Both the position numbers and the translations under genes were made by a program. The notes beneath the pieces were generated by a model that was not told the origin of the DNA, ran no database searches, and saw only the letters and a program-made list of their open reading frames with translations. 64,000 nucleotides of DNA from Ostreococcus mediterraneus. Taxonomy: Eukaryota; Chlorophyta; Mamiellophyceae; Mamiellales; Bathycoccaceae. The stretch spans positions 372,001-436,000 of the forward strand of contig WMKK01000017.1 in assembly GCA_012295225.1 (NCBI GenBank), given 5' to 3'. Shown here piece after piece: positions 37,300 to 46,985 of this stretch. How positions within the stretch are numbered: the stretch's first letter is position 1; the number at the start of each line of letters is the position of its first letter.

Positions 37300-40200
37300 A
37301 TGCGCGCGTCGCTCGCGAACGCACACAGCGGTGTTCGTCCGCGCGTTCGCGCGGCGAACGAGCGCGCGCGAGCGCCAGCGCGAGTGCACGGCGCGCGAAC
37401 GTGCGCCGCGAGCGCTGGTTCGGCATCAGATAACGCCAACGAATCATCCGCGCTCGTCGCGCGCGATGGCGCGTCTGCGCGCGCGAGCGCCAGCGTCGGC
37501 GCTCGAGACGCGTGTGAGGTACGCACCGACCCGGTGTGTGCGATTGAATGCGTGGATTTAGGCGCGGCGACGAGCGAAAATGATGGTTGGAGGCAATTGT
37601 CCCGCGCGTGTCGTCGGGCGTTACGCGGCGCCGAAACGTCGACGTACGGTGCGTTTGATTCAGGGTGCGTGCGGTTCGTCATTGACGTGCCTCGGGATTG
37701 CAGGGCGTTGGATTGGGTGTCGCGCGCGGCGAGTGCGCCGGGCGTACCGGGATTTTATTGGTCGCCTCGAGCGAAGACGGCGAGAGGCGCGTCGGCGTCT
37801 CGAACGCGCGACGGCGCCACAGCCTCGAGCGACGACGATGATGGCATCAGCGGCGCCAGAGGGACGAATGATAGAGCATACGATGCCGCCGTGCGCGGTG
37901 CGCGCGCGGGCGTCGGCGCGAGTGCGACGTGGACGGATGCAGAAACTGGCGAAGCCGCGGAGACGACGTTGAAGCGCCGCATCGCCTCCATGCGTCGATT
38001 TTTAGCGAATGGTGGCGCATCTGGCACGCGCGGTGCCGGGCGCGTGTACGGCGCGGGAAGGTTTGACCCAGCACGCGCGCCGAGCGACGAATGGGCGGCG
38101 TTTGGCACGCATTACTTCTTTTTACCCACGCTTGAATGCGTCGAGGGCGTCACGTGCGCGACGCTCGCCGTGTGCGCAGTGTGGGACGCCAACGGTGTAG
38201 AGAATTGTGGACCGAGCGCGAAATCGTTCGTGCAAGCGATAGATGATGCGTGTGAAACGCTTGACCGCGCGCTAAGCGGAGGCGTCGATGGTGCTGTGTT
38301 ACCGCCGGGCGCCGCGTACGCGGTGACGCGCGCGCTCGTCCCGGATGAAGCCGGGTGGTCCAAAGACGTGTCGTCTGTGATTTCACGCATTCGCGCATCG
38401 CACGGGATGACGACGTCGACGTCGACGTCGACGTCGACGACGGCTCCATCTGATACCGCAGGTTGGGCTGATTTAGGAAGCAGTTTTGACGAGTCAGACG
38501 GCGCTGACGTGCGTTCGGCGCTGGAATTGCTCGGCCGCGCCGCCGGCGTCGAAGCCCCAAGCGCGGTTTTAGACCAGTTCGAAGCGATGACTATGGCGTT
38601 AAACGCCGACAGAACAACGCCCGCTGCTTCCAACATGGAAGGACTGGTCGATGCCATGCTTTTAGGCGGAGAAGAAACGTCGCTACGAGGAGATCCTCTG
38701 CGCAAGGTTGTCTTGGCGCGGAAGAGCGACCTCGCGCTCAACGCCCCTGTAGACACATTTGCGTTGGTCTCGCGGTTACAATCGCGCGACCCTGATGCGT
38801 ACCAATTCGTCTTGCGTCATCCGAACGGTGCAACGTTCTTAGGCTCCACGCCTGAGCGATTATTCGCCAGTAATAAAGGGTATGCGGCGAGCGAAGCCGT
38901 CGCCGGGACGCGCGCTCGAGGCGCTGACGACGGCGAAGACGCCGCCTTGGCGTATGATATGCTCTTGAGCCCCAAAGAACACGAAGAATTCGCCATTGTG
39001 CGCGAAGAAGTAAGAAGTGCACTCGCCGAAGTCGCCCAGGGTGGCATCGATGGCGTCAATATGGAGATTGAGAAGGGAATTTTGCGCAACGTTGCCGTGC
39101 AACACTTGTACGCCCGTCTATCGGCGCCGCTCGCGCGCGGAAAAACTGAAGCTGATTTAATCAGTGCGTTACATCCAACGCCCGCGGTGTGCGGGTATCC
39201 GCGAAGCGCGGCGTTGCACACGTTGCGCGCGGTAGAATCTTTCGATCGAGGGTTGTACGCCGGGCCACTTGGATGGATTAGCGCGGAGGGTGCCGAATTC
39301 GCCGTCGCCATTCGGTCGGCGCTCGCGGCTCCAGGCGGGAAGGATGTGACTCTATACGCGGGCGTCGGCGTCGTCGGCTCGGCAAACGCTAAAGCAGAGT
39401 GGAGCGAATTGAATTTGAAAACAAAACCGCTCGAGATACTGCTGTCGCCCGCGCCGACGTTGGCGAGCATGCCAAATCCAAACGCGGCTTGGGCGACGGT
39501 GCTCGTGGGCGAGCTCGTGCGCGGCGGCGTAACGACATTTTGTATCGCGCCCGGCTCGCGCTCGACTCCGCTCGCGCTCGCAGCTGAAAAGCACGTTGGT
39601 GCAAACGTCGTGGTGTGCATTGACGAACGGTCGTTGGGGTTCTACGCCTTGGGTTACGCAAAAGGCGCGTCGTTGCGTCCCGCCGCCGTCATTTGCAGCA
39701 GCGGCACGGCGGTGGCAAATTTACTCCCAGCCGTGGTCGAAGCCTCAGAGAGCTCCACACCCTTGTTATTACTCACCGCTGATCGGCCGTATGAACTGCG
39801 AGACACTGGGGCAAACCAAACGATCGACCAAGTTAAGATTTTCGGATCGTACGCGCGTTTCGCGGCGGATTTGGCGCCGCCCGGCGACGGCGCGCCCGCG
39901 CGCGCGTGCGCCACAATGGCGGCAACGGCGCTGCGATATTTACGCGGCGCCAACCCAGGGCCGGTGCATTTGAATTGCGCGTTTCGCGAGCCTCTCGGGC
40001 CGCAGCGCGTGGCATGGGACAGCGCCAAGGCGTTAAAAGGTCTTGAGCGTTGGGAGCAATCATCCGCGCCGTTCACCGTCGGCGCGTCTTCGTCCTTGTC
40101 TTTATTAAGTGGCACCGACGACGACGACGACGCGTGGCGCGCCGCTTTATCGCGAATAACGAGCGCTAAGCGTGGGTTATTAGTCATTGGCGGCGGTGCG

Positions 40201-43200
40201 TCCGCCGCTGACGCCATGGCGGCGACATCCATCGCGCGCGCGCTCGGATGGGCAGTCGCCGCCGACGCCACGAGCGGCGCCCGCGTCGGCGCCGCGAACG
40301 TTGACACCGTTCGCATCGTTCCCATGATTGACTACGTCTTGGTCGAACCTACCACACACGACGCGTTGCGTCCAGATGTCATTCTCCAGCTTGGCTCGCG
40401 ATTGACGTCGAAGCGCTTGTGTCAATTTCTTGAAGCGAGCGCCATCGAGCGCGGCGCCGAATGGGTCGTCGTCGAGCCGAGCGCGCGTCGCTTGGATCCC
40501 GCTCATTGCGTATCTGTGCGCGTCGAATCATCCATGGCACACGCCGCGGCGGTTTTAGAGCATGCGTTGCTATCGAGCAGCGGTGCGGCGTACGCGACGA
40601 GCGAAAACAAGGAGTCGTGCGTGGCGTTTGCTGAGCTCGCCGTCGCCGTCGGCTCTGCCGTCGCGCGCGAAGCCGTCGCCGCGTTACGGGACATCACCGC
40701 GAATGAAGGTTTATCCGAAATCGCCGTCGCGGTGAGCGTGAGCGAGCGCTTACCCGAAACCATGGGGCTGTTTTTGGGCAATTCCATGCCCATTCGCGAC
40801 GTCGATGCGTTTAGCGGCCTGAAATATTTCACCGACGACATTCGAGCCCGTTCAACGACAAAGACGTCGTACGGCGCGCCAGTCACCGCCAATCGCGGTG
40901 CGAGCGGCATAGACGGCGTGCTCAGCACCGCCGCGGGCTACGCCGCGGGCCTGGGCCACCCCGTGACGCTCATCGTCGGTGATGTGTCGTTCCAGCACGA
41001 TTCAAATGGATTGCTCTTTCTCCGCGACCGTCCCGGTCAACCGCCAGTGACGGTGGTCGTCGTCAACAACGGCGGCGGTGGAATATTTTCTTTTCTCCCC
41101 GTCGCCGCGCAAGTCGACGACGCGGCGTTCAATCGTTTATTTGCCACGCCGCCGGACGTGAGCCGACGCGGATTGTGCGAGGCGCATCGCGTGGCGTACG
41201 CGCATCCGCGTTCGATGGCTGAGCTCGACGCGGCGCTCGACCAAGCGTGGGGCGAAGACGCGCAGCACAGGGTCATCGAAGTCACCACGTCGCGCGCGCG
41301 GAATTTAGTGCAGCACAAAATGATTCAGCGGCGTTGCGCGCGCGCGGCGAGACACGCGCTCGGATTGTCAGCGGCGATGTCGGGCAAGTGTGAGGCGAGC
41401 GTCTCCGGCGCGGAGGTTTCGCGGTTTTCAATTCCGCTCGCGAAACCCGTGACGACGAATGTCAGCGCCAGCGACGTCCCAGCACGCGATGGGTGGTTGC
41501 TTAAAATCACGCTAAGTGATGGTAAATTTGGCTACGGTGAAGCGTCGCCACTTCCTGGATTGCATCGCGAGACGCTCGACGAAGCTGGAGCGCAAATTAT
41601 TGCCGTGGCATCGGCGCTCTCCTCGNCGAGCAACGTCGGAGCGCCGACAAACCTGGCGCTGTTGAATGGCGCGTTCACGTCCTGGATTGAGAGCACATGT
41701 GGGATTTCATCGCGCGAGTTGCTTCCTAGCGTACGTTTCGCGTTGGAGACGGCGATGGCGAACGCGTTGGCGTCGAGCGCCTCGATGACGCTCGCCCGCG
41801 TCTTGAGCGGAGACGATGACGACGACGACGGAACGATGAACACGACGACCAAAACAAGCAGTGGTGGTGAATGCAATATCGGGCGCGTATTTGTCAACGC
41901 CCTCGTCGACGCCGCCGTTGACGTCGACGCGGCGATGCGCGAAGCCAAAGCCCTCGTCGATGAAGGTCATCGTTGCTTAAAAGTCAAGGTTGGCAGAGGC
42001 GTCGGAAGCGAGGGCGCCAAGGCGGACGCCGTGCGGCTCGCCGCCATTCGAGACGCCGTTGGCCCACGCGTTGTATTGCGCGCCGATGCCAACCGTCGCT
42101 TCACATTCACCGAAGCACTCGATTTTGGCGCCGCCGTACAAGAACTCAACGTGAACTTGCAATACGTCGAGGAACCCACGGCGACGGCGCGAGAAATGTC
42201 AGCGTTTTACTTTACCACTGGCGTCCCAACGGCGTTGGATGAAACGGTAGACGAAATTGTGCGTGCATCGGCGTCCCTTACCGACGCCGCCAGCGCCCTT
42301 GCGCGCGTTGCGGATCAATCCAACGGCGTCGTCGCCGTCGTCATGAAGCCCAGCGTCATCGGCGGTCTCGAAGCCACCGCTACGCTCGCCCGCGTCGCCA
42401 TGTCGCGCGGCGTTCGTCCCGTAATTTCGAGCGCATTTGAAACAGGCGTTGGACTGCACGCGAGCGCGCATTTAGCCGCGTCGCTCGATGACGCGTTACG
42501 TCGCGATATCGCCGCCGAGCGCGCCAACCGTTCGGGACTGAGCGACGACACCGAGCGACGAAACATCCCCGAAGTCACTCCGCTCATTTTAGCGTTGGAT
42601 GACGACGAGGAAAAAGGTGATATCATCGGCGCTCGGGCGCACGGACTGGGCACGGGCTCGTGGCTCGCCGGGGAAATCATGACCCCTGACGTCGCCCCCG
42701 TGCGCGCGTTTGATGACGGCGCCGGCGTGGGGATGATGTTACACGCAGGTGGCGTCGGCGTCGCGTCTAAAACGACAGAGTTCGTCTCCGCGTCGACGTC
42801 GACGCCAATAAAGTCATGGGGCATTTCTGGGCGCGTGGATGTCGTCACCTCGAGCGGAGGTCGGTACAACGTACATTACGTGCAATCTGAAGACTTTGGC
42901 GGCGGTGGCGACACCGTCGTGCTCTTACACGGATTTATGGGTTCTGTAGACGACTGGGACGCCATCGCTCGTGGCTTACTCGCAAGCTCGGGCGTGAGAC
43001 GCGTCATCGCTATCGACTTACCCGCGCACGGAGGCACGACGCGCCAGTCGGGACCGGCGATGAAGTCGTTGGATGACGCTCGGGATGTCGTTTTAGGCGC
43101 CGTGCGCGCGCTCGGGTGCAATTTGCGCGACACGCACGTCGTTGGCTATAGCATGGGCGCAAGAATTGCCTTGGCTATCGGGACCATGAATGAAGACAAG

Positions 43201-43731
43201 TTCGAGGGTGTGAAATCAGTCGTCTCTATCGGAGGTTCGCCCGGCGTGAGAGACGCTCGAGCGCGAGACTCGCGTGCCAAACGCGACGATGAACTCGCTC
43301 GAGCGTTGCGTAAGAGCGGCGTACACGCGTTTGCCAAGTCATGGTATGCGCAGGGTTTGTTCACGACGCTCGTCGCACATCCACGGTTCGGCGGCGTCGA
43401 CGGATTGGCGCTCCGACGCGCGCGAACCGCCGACACGCCGGGAGCCGCCGACGCGCTCGCCGAGTGCTTGTCCGCGGCGAGTCCCGGTCGACAAGCGCAC
43501 GTATGGGATGCGCTTTATCTATTAAAGGGGAAATCATTGTTTATTGCAGGTGAACGTGATAGTAAATTTGCAGCGTTGGCGCGCGAGATGCGCGTCGCAA
43601 CGGGAGATGCGCGAGGCGTCATTGATATTAAAAACGCAGGACACGCGGCGCACTTGGAGGCGCCGGAAGCCGTCGTCGTGCATCTCACGCGTTTCTTCGC
43701 TGACGTGGCGATGACGACAACGACGACGTGA
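37300..43731 (+). CDS. PHYLLO: PHYLLO: fused MenF-MenD-MenC-MenH of phylloquinone synthesis
   Basis: 2,143 aa in one exon, plastid-targeted by an Arg/Ala/Ser-rich leader. It links four steps from chorismate toward phylloquinone. MenF (isochorismate synthase) occupies about 60-720 and keeps its C-terminal chorismate-binding half (VLARKSDLAL, SPERLF, EIEKGILRNV, HPTPAVCG). MenD (SEPHCHC synthase, thiamin-diphosphate dependent) is about 725-1340 with APGSRSTPLALA and GDVSFQHDSNG. MenC (o-succinylbenzoate synthase) is about 1372-1790 with K1561 and K1563 in LKVKVG, then RADANRR. MenH (alpha/beta hydrolase) is about 1851-2137 with LLHGFMG and nucleophile S1951 in GYSMGA. Base 41626 is N, leaving residue 1443 undefined. 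The frame opens earlier only via GTG, so ATG 37300 was chosen. Confidence 0.96.
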   Translation: MRASLANAHSGVRPRVRAANERARAPARVHGARTCAASAGSASDNANESSALVARDGASARASASVGARDACEVRTDPVCAIECVDLGAATSENDGWRQLSRACRRALRGAETSTYGAFDSGCVRFVIDVPRDCRALDWVSRAASAPGVPGFYWSPRAKTARGASASRTRDGATASSDDDDGISGARGTNDRAYDAAVRGARAGVGASATWTDAETGEAAETTLKRRIASMRRFLANGGASGTRGAGRVYGAGRFDPARAPSDEWAAFGTHYFFLPTLECVEGVTCATLAVCAVWDANGVENCGPSAKSFVQAIDDACETLDRALSGGVDGAVLPPGAAYAVTRALVPDEAGWSKDVSSVISRIRASHGMTTSTSTSTSTTAPSDTAGWADLGSSFDESDGADVRSALELLGRAAGVEAPSAVLDQFEAMTMALNADRTTPAASNMEGLVDAMLLGGEETSLRGDPLRKVVLARKSDLALNAPVDTFALVSRLQSRDPDAYQFVLRHPNGATFLGSTPERLFASNKGYAASEAVAGTRARGADDGEDAALAYDMLLSPKEHEEFAIVREEVRSALAEVAQGGIDGVNMEIEKGILRNVAVQHLYARLSAPLARGKTEADLISALHPTPAVCGYPRSAALHTLRAVESFDRGLYAGPLGWISAEGAEFAVAIRSALAAPGGKDVTLYAGVGVVGSANAKAEWSELNLKTKPLEILLSPAPTLASMPNPNAAWATVLVGELVRGGVTTFCIAPGSRSTPLALAAEKHVGANVVVCIDERSLGFYALGYAKGASLRPAAVICSSGTAVANLLPAVVEASESSTPLLLLTADRPYELRDTGANQTIDQVKIFGSYARFAADLAPPGDGAPARACATMAATALRYLRGANPGPVHLNCAFREPLGPQRVAWDSAKALKGLERWEQSSAPFTVGASSSLSLLSGTDDDDDAWRAALSRITSAKRGLLVIGGGASAADAMAATSIARALGWAVAADATSGARVGAANVDTVRIVPMIDYVLVEPTTHDALRPDVILQLGSRLTSKRLCQFLEASAIERGAEWVVVEPSARRLDPAHCVSVRVESSMAHAAAVLEHALLSSSGAAYATSENKESCVAFAELAVAVGSAVAREAVAALRDITANEGLSEIAVAVSVSERLPETMGLFLGNSMPIRDVDAFSGLKYFTDDIRARSTTKTSYGAPVTANRGASGIDGVLSTAAGYAAGLGHPVTLIVGDVSFQHDSNGLLFLRDRPGQPPVTVVVVNNGGGGIFSFLPVAAQVDDAAFNRLFATPPDVSRRGLCEAHRVAYAHPRSMAELDAALDQAWGEDAQHRVIEVTTSRARNLVQHKMIQRRCARAARHALGLSAAMSGKCEASVSGAEVSRFSIPLAKPVTTNVSASDVPARDGWLLKITLSDGKFGYGEASPLPGLHRETLDEAGAQIIAVASALSSXSNVGAPTNLALLNGAFTSWIESTCGISSRELLPSVRFALETAMANALASSASMTLARVLSGDDDDDDGTMNTTTKTSSGGECNIGRVFVNALVDAAVDVDAAMREAKALVDEGHRCLKVKVGRGVGSEGAKADAVRLAAIRDAVGPRVVLRADANRRFTFTEALDFGAAVQELNVNLQYVEEPTATAREMSAFYFTTGVPTALDETVDEIVRASASLTDAASALARVADQSNGVVAVVMKPSVIGGLEATATLARVAMSRGVRPVISSAFETGVGLHASAHLAASLDDALRRDIAAERANRSGLSDDTERRNIPEVTPLILALDDDEEKGDIIGARAHGLGTGSWLAGEIMTPDVAPVRAFDDGAGVGMMLHAGGVGVASKTTEFVSASTSTPIKSWGISGRVDVVTSSGGRYNVHYVQSEDFGGGGDTVVLLHGFMGSVDDWDAIARGLLASSGVRRVIAIDLPAHGGTTRQSGPAMKSLDDARDVVLGAVRALGCNLRDTHVVGYSMGARIALAIGTMNEDKFEGVKSVVSIGGSPGVRDARARDSRAKRDDELARALRKSGVHAFAKSWYAQGLFTTLVAHPRFGGVDGLALRRARTADTPGAADALAECLSAASPGRQAHVWDALYLLKGKSLFIAGERDSKFAALAREMRVATGDARGVIDIKNAGHAAHLEAPEAVVVHLTRFFADVAMTTTTT

Positions 43732-43953
43732 GAGGTTTGATTATTTATTTGTTAGAGAGCACGCACCACTTAGAATAGACATTATTCAACGTGAGGTGTA
43801 CGTAGAGTGTAGTAGAAATTAATATTTAAGGTGTTGTCGAAACGCGGCGCACTCGTCCGACAGGGCTCTCATCGTGCGCAATGACGGCTGAGAAAGTTGA
43901 TGGGTGTACGTGGGTGTGCGTGGGTAGTGCGTGTGCACGTTGTCGTCGCGTAC

Positions 43954-44803
43954 TTACTTCTTCTTACCGAACAAGCTGCCGAACAAGCCCTTGTACTCCT
44001 TACCCGCGAGCGGATCCTTGACGTTCGGCTTGGTCGGCTTGGACTTTGCGAATCGAGACGAACCGCCAACAGTCTTGTTCAACGCCGCCGTCTTCTTCGC
44101 CATTTCCTTGCGCTTGGCTTCCGCCTTAATCTCCGCAGCCTTCTTGGCTTCAGCAACCTTCTTCGCCGCGGCAAGGTTCTTTTGCTTCAACGCCTCCGCC
44201 TTCGCCTTGGCTTCAGCCGCCTTCTTCTTCTCCGCCGCTTGCTTGGCCAACATCGCCTCGCGTCGGTTGTTCGTGTCAATCGTCTTACCAGCCTATGCAC
44301 GCGATACAGCAAAACAAAACATTATTTTCGTCAGTCAACCAACCAATTAACCAATCAACCAACCCCGTCGTCGCATCAATCACGCGAAAACAATCAATCA
44401 ATCACATCCACGCACGAAAACGCGCGCGAGTGGATAACGAACTGTCGACGCGCATTGGCCAACGTATCTCGCGCCTCCCCGCACCGCGCGCGCGCCCAAC
44501 ACCCCCCCGCGCGCGCGAGTCGCGCGCGACATATTTCTTTTCATCACCACATGCGCTCGCGCGCGCCAATCCACGGTCGAGCGACGCGTCAAACGCGCAT
44601 CCACGCGCGCACGCGGTGCGATCCGCGACCGAACGCGTTCGCGCGCGATTGGTGTCCGTGACGATCCGTCGTTCGTTCGTCGCGACGCGATCGAGCTCGG
44701 GGCGTACCTTGGTGACGACGGCGCGGCGCGTGGAGGACTTTGTCGTCGTCGCCATCGTCGTCGTCGCGAACGTCGTCTTGGACGAAAGCATCGCGGCGTG
44801 CAT
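43954..44803 (-). CDS. Small Lys/Ala-rich plastid protein with an LFGSLFGKKK tail
   Basis: 144 aa in a spliced model: exon 1 44708..44803 (32 codons) and exon 2 43954..44292, with a 415-nt intron (GTACGC donor, TGACTGACG branch-like site, CATAG acceptor, phase 0). Exon 1 is a Thr/Ser/Ala/Arg-rich transit-like peptide ending RRAVVTK. The mature part starts AGKTIDTNNRREAMLAKQ, continues as a Lys/Ala/Glu charged helix of about 60 residues (probable single alpha-helix or coiled coil), and ends with SRFAKSKPTKPN and KGLFGSLFGKKK. The family is not recognised. The amphipathic aromatic tail could touch a membrane or a protein groove. The exon-1 assignment is inferred from splice signals and the transit-peptide composition. 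Confidence 0.62.
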
Positions 44804-44982
44804 CGCGCGTCGCGGAGTGCCGCTCGCGATGCGACGCGTGGGCGCGTGGTGGAGGGACTCGGTGTGCGGTCATGATTGGTGGATTGATATGTGCGCGCGC
44901 GCGCGCGCGCGTTCGCGAAGGCCGCGATGGGCGTACGTGCGTACGGCGGTAGTACGAGTAGTAGTGCTCTGGTATAAAATGT

Positions 44983-46791
44983 TTATGCGTCGTGTTCGTG
45001 TGGGGCGAATGGGAGGAGGTCGAGGGCGGCGGCGACGGCGACGGCGCGGGCGTCTGGGCCGCCGGCGTCTCCGACGTGTCGCGCGTGTTGACGGATAATG
45101 TCGCGTAAATGCGACAAGGTGATGGCGTTTTGTGTGGCGTTTGTGTAGAGCCTACGCATGATTGGTGCGTGCGCGGTGCGCCAGAGATGGGCGAAGATCA
45201 TCGTGAGGTGCTCGAGCGTGGCTAAGCCGGCGTCGAGCTTTTGAAGGTACTCCTCCTCTTCGGTGAGGTCGATGCCAGTGTCGACGTCTTCGTCGTCCAA
45301 GCGCGCTTGTTCGGCGGACACGCGCTTGGCGAATTCTACCCAAAGCTCGATTAAGCGGTCGCACTTGGCGAAATCTTGTTCGACGAATTTCGCGCACAGC
45401 CTGTCGCGCGCGTCGGCGTTTTGCACGTTTTTAAAGAGCGAGTACACGACAGATGTCGATCGAATCTCTTGCTCGAGCACGCCTTCGTTGCCTAATGATT
45501 TTCGCCATGCCTTCATGTGCCGACCCATGAATACGCCAAACACGTACTTTAGCCCTAGGGCGTCGATGAAGCGTTCGCACGCGGTGCGATTCGCGCTCAG
45601 CACGTAATCCAGGCACTTGAGCGCCGGCACGGCGACGAAATTCGCTCCAGGCGCCTTATTCTTCCCAGCGAGCAGTATGAGCATGAGTTCGATGCCTTCA
45701 AGCTCGACGAATGTTGCTTTGTTTTCGTCGTGAATGACTATGGCACAAATGGCGTCGAATAAATTCTCCACGAGTTCTTTTTCACCGTCATCTTCGGGCT
45801 CGCGCTTCTTGTACGTCGACGTCGACTGCAACAACGCGTCCAAACCATCCATAGCCACGCACATCCGTCGACACTTGGCGCTACTTTGCAACATAATCGA
45901 TAAAATTTCTGACGCATAGAGCTTATTCTGATCGACATCGCGCTTCTTCTCGATTCGCCTAAGGAGCCACTTCAAAAGATCCGTCTCTGCGCAAAACGCC
46001 TCGAGCGCTTCGTTACTCGATTCGCCCGTGTCTGCGTCAAACGCCGTGCCAACAATCTCACTCAAATTCTCCACGATACCAAGTACGGCGGATACCGCGT
46101 TCGATGCGTCGCTCGTAGACGCCTTCACCGCGCCGCTAATGTCTTCAAATCGCACGAGCGCGGCGACGAGCGCCGCGTAGCCGCCACTCTCGCGCAACGC
46201 CGTCGCCAACGCTCGACCACCTTCCTCGTCGCTCTCCACCGCATCACCATCCGTGAGCTCGCGCACGAGCTCTAAAGCATCCGCCACGATGTCTTCGTTG
46301 TCGTGCCCGAGCACGGCAACGATGGATGGCACGGCGTTCAACTTTACAAATTCTGGGTACAACTCGGGCGTCGTCGCGAGCGTCCCCAAACGTTTCACCT
46401 CGGCATCGAGTTCGATTTCGCTCTCGGCAAACTGTGCGGGAGTATTAGCATGCTTGACGCGCTGCTTGACGTTCTCCGCGTACGCGCGTTCAAAGGCGAG
46501 CACGAGCTGGCGGACGTGTTTCGCCGTCGTAGCGCCGTCGCCGACGACGCTCGTTCCAGACACCCCAGCGCGCGTTTCAGCCTCTGCAAGCAGCGTCGCG
46601 GCGTCTCTCTCCGGTGCGTGACCGCTTCGTGCGTCGTAGAACGCGTCGTCGTCCGCGACTTCGACCTCGTCACGCGCCGTGGACGGGGCAAAGCCTTCGT
46701 CGAAGAATGAATCATCCATGACGGCGATGCGTTTCGCGTCGGCGTCGTGCGCATCAGCGTCGTCCGCGCGCTCGCGTTTGCTCGAAGACAT
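44983..46791 (-). CDS. CTNNBL1: CTNNBL1 (beta-catenin-like protein 1), spliceosome-associated
   Basis: 602 aa, full length for the family. CTNNBL1 is an armadillo-like protein that binds CDC5L and Prp31 in the Prp19 (NTC) complex. An acidic N-terminus with DDSFFDEGF precedes helices beginning VRQLVLAFERAYAENVKQRVKHANTPAQF, then the characteristic ELYPEFVKLNAVPSIVAVLGHDNEDIVADALELVRELTD region, and the C-terminal AEQARLDDEDVDTGIDLTEEEEYLQKLDAGL segment conserved in CTNNBL1. Its 5' end faces the 3' end of the XRN-like gene, 194 bp away, on the same strand. The presence of splicing factors fits the intron evidence in this window. Confidence 0.9.
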   Translation of the reverse strand: MSSSKRERADDADAHDADAKRIAVMDDSFFDEGFAPSTARDEVEVADDDAFYDARSGHAPERDAATLLAEAETRAGVSGTSVVGDGATTAKHVRQLVLAFERAYAENVKQRVKHANTPAQFAESEIELDAEVKRLGTLATTPELYPEFVKLNAVPSIVAVLGHDNEDIVADALELVRELTDGDAVESDEEGGRALATALRESGGYAALVAALVRFEDISGAVKASTSDASNAVSAVLGIVENLSEIVGTAFDADTGESSNEALEAFCAETDLLKWLLRRIEKKRDVDQNKLYASEILSIMLQSSAKCRRMCVAMDGLDALLQSTSTYKKREPEDDGEKELVENLFDAICAIVIHDENKATFVELEGIELMLILLAGKNKAPGANFVAVPALKCLDYVLSANRTACERFIDALGLKYVFGVFMGRHMKAWRKSLGNEGVLEQEIRSTSVVYSLFKNVQNADARDRLCAKFVEQDFAKCDRLIELWVEFAKRVSAEQARLDDEDVDTGIDLTEEEEYLQKLDAGLATLEHLTMIFAHLWRTAHAPIMRRLYTNATQNAITLSHLRDIIRQHARHVGDAGGPDARAVAVAAALDLLPFAPHEHDA

Positions 46792-46985
46792 GTTCAGCGC
46801 GCGCGTTTAAATGTGTGCGCGCGCGAAGGTTGGTTTGTGCGCGAGGTGTGGCGCCAGTGTCTGACGCGCTCGCTCGTCGCGCGCAGCGAAGACGCAGAAT
46901 AATAAAAGAGAATTGGAATTTTACAAACGGAACGCGATACTCGTCTGATACAGCGTCGACGACGCGTTCATTATCATCTACTTTG

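Noticed and set aside
37224-37682. Minus-strand frame in the 5' part of PHYLLO
   Set aside because: Shadow of the Arg/Ala-rich plastid transit peptide region; no family evidence.
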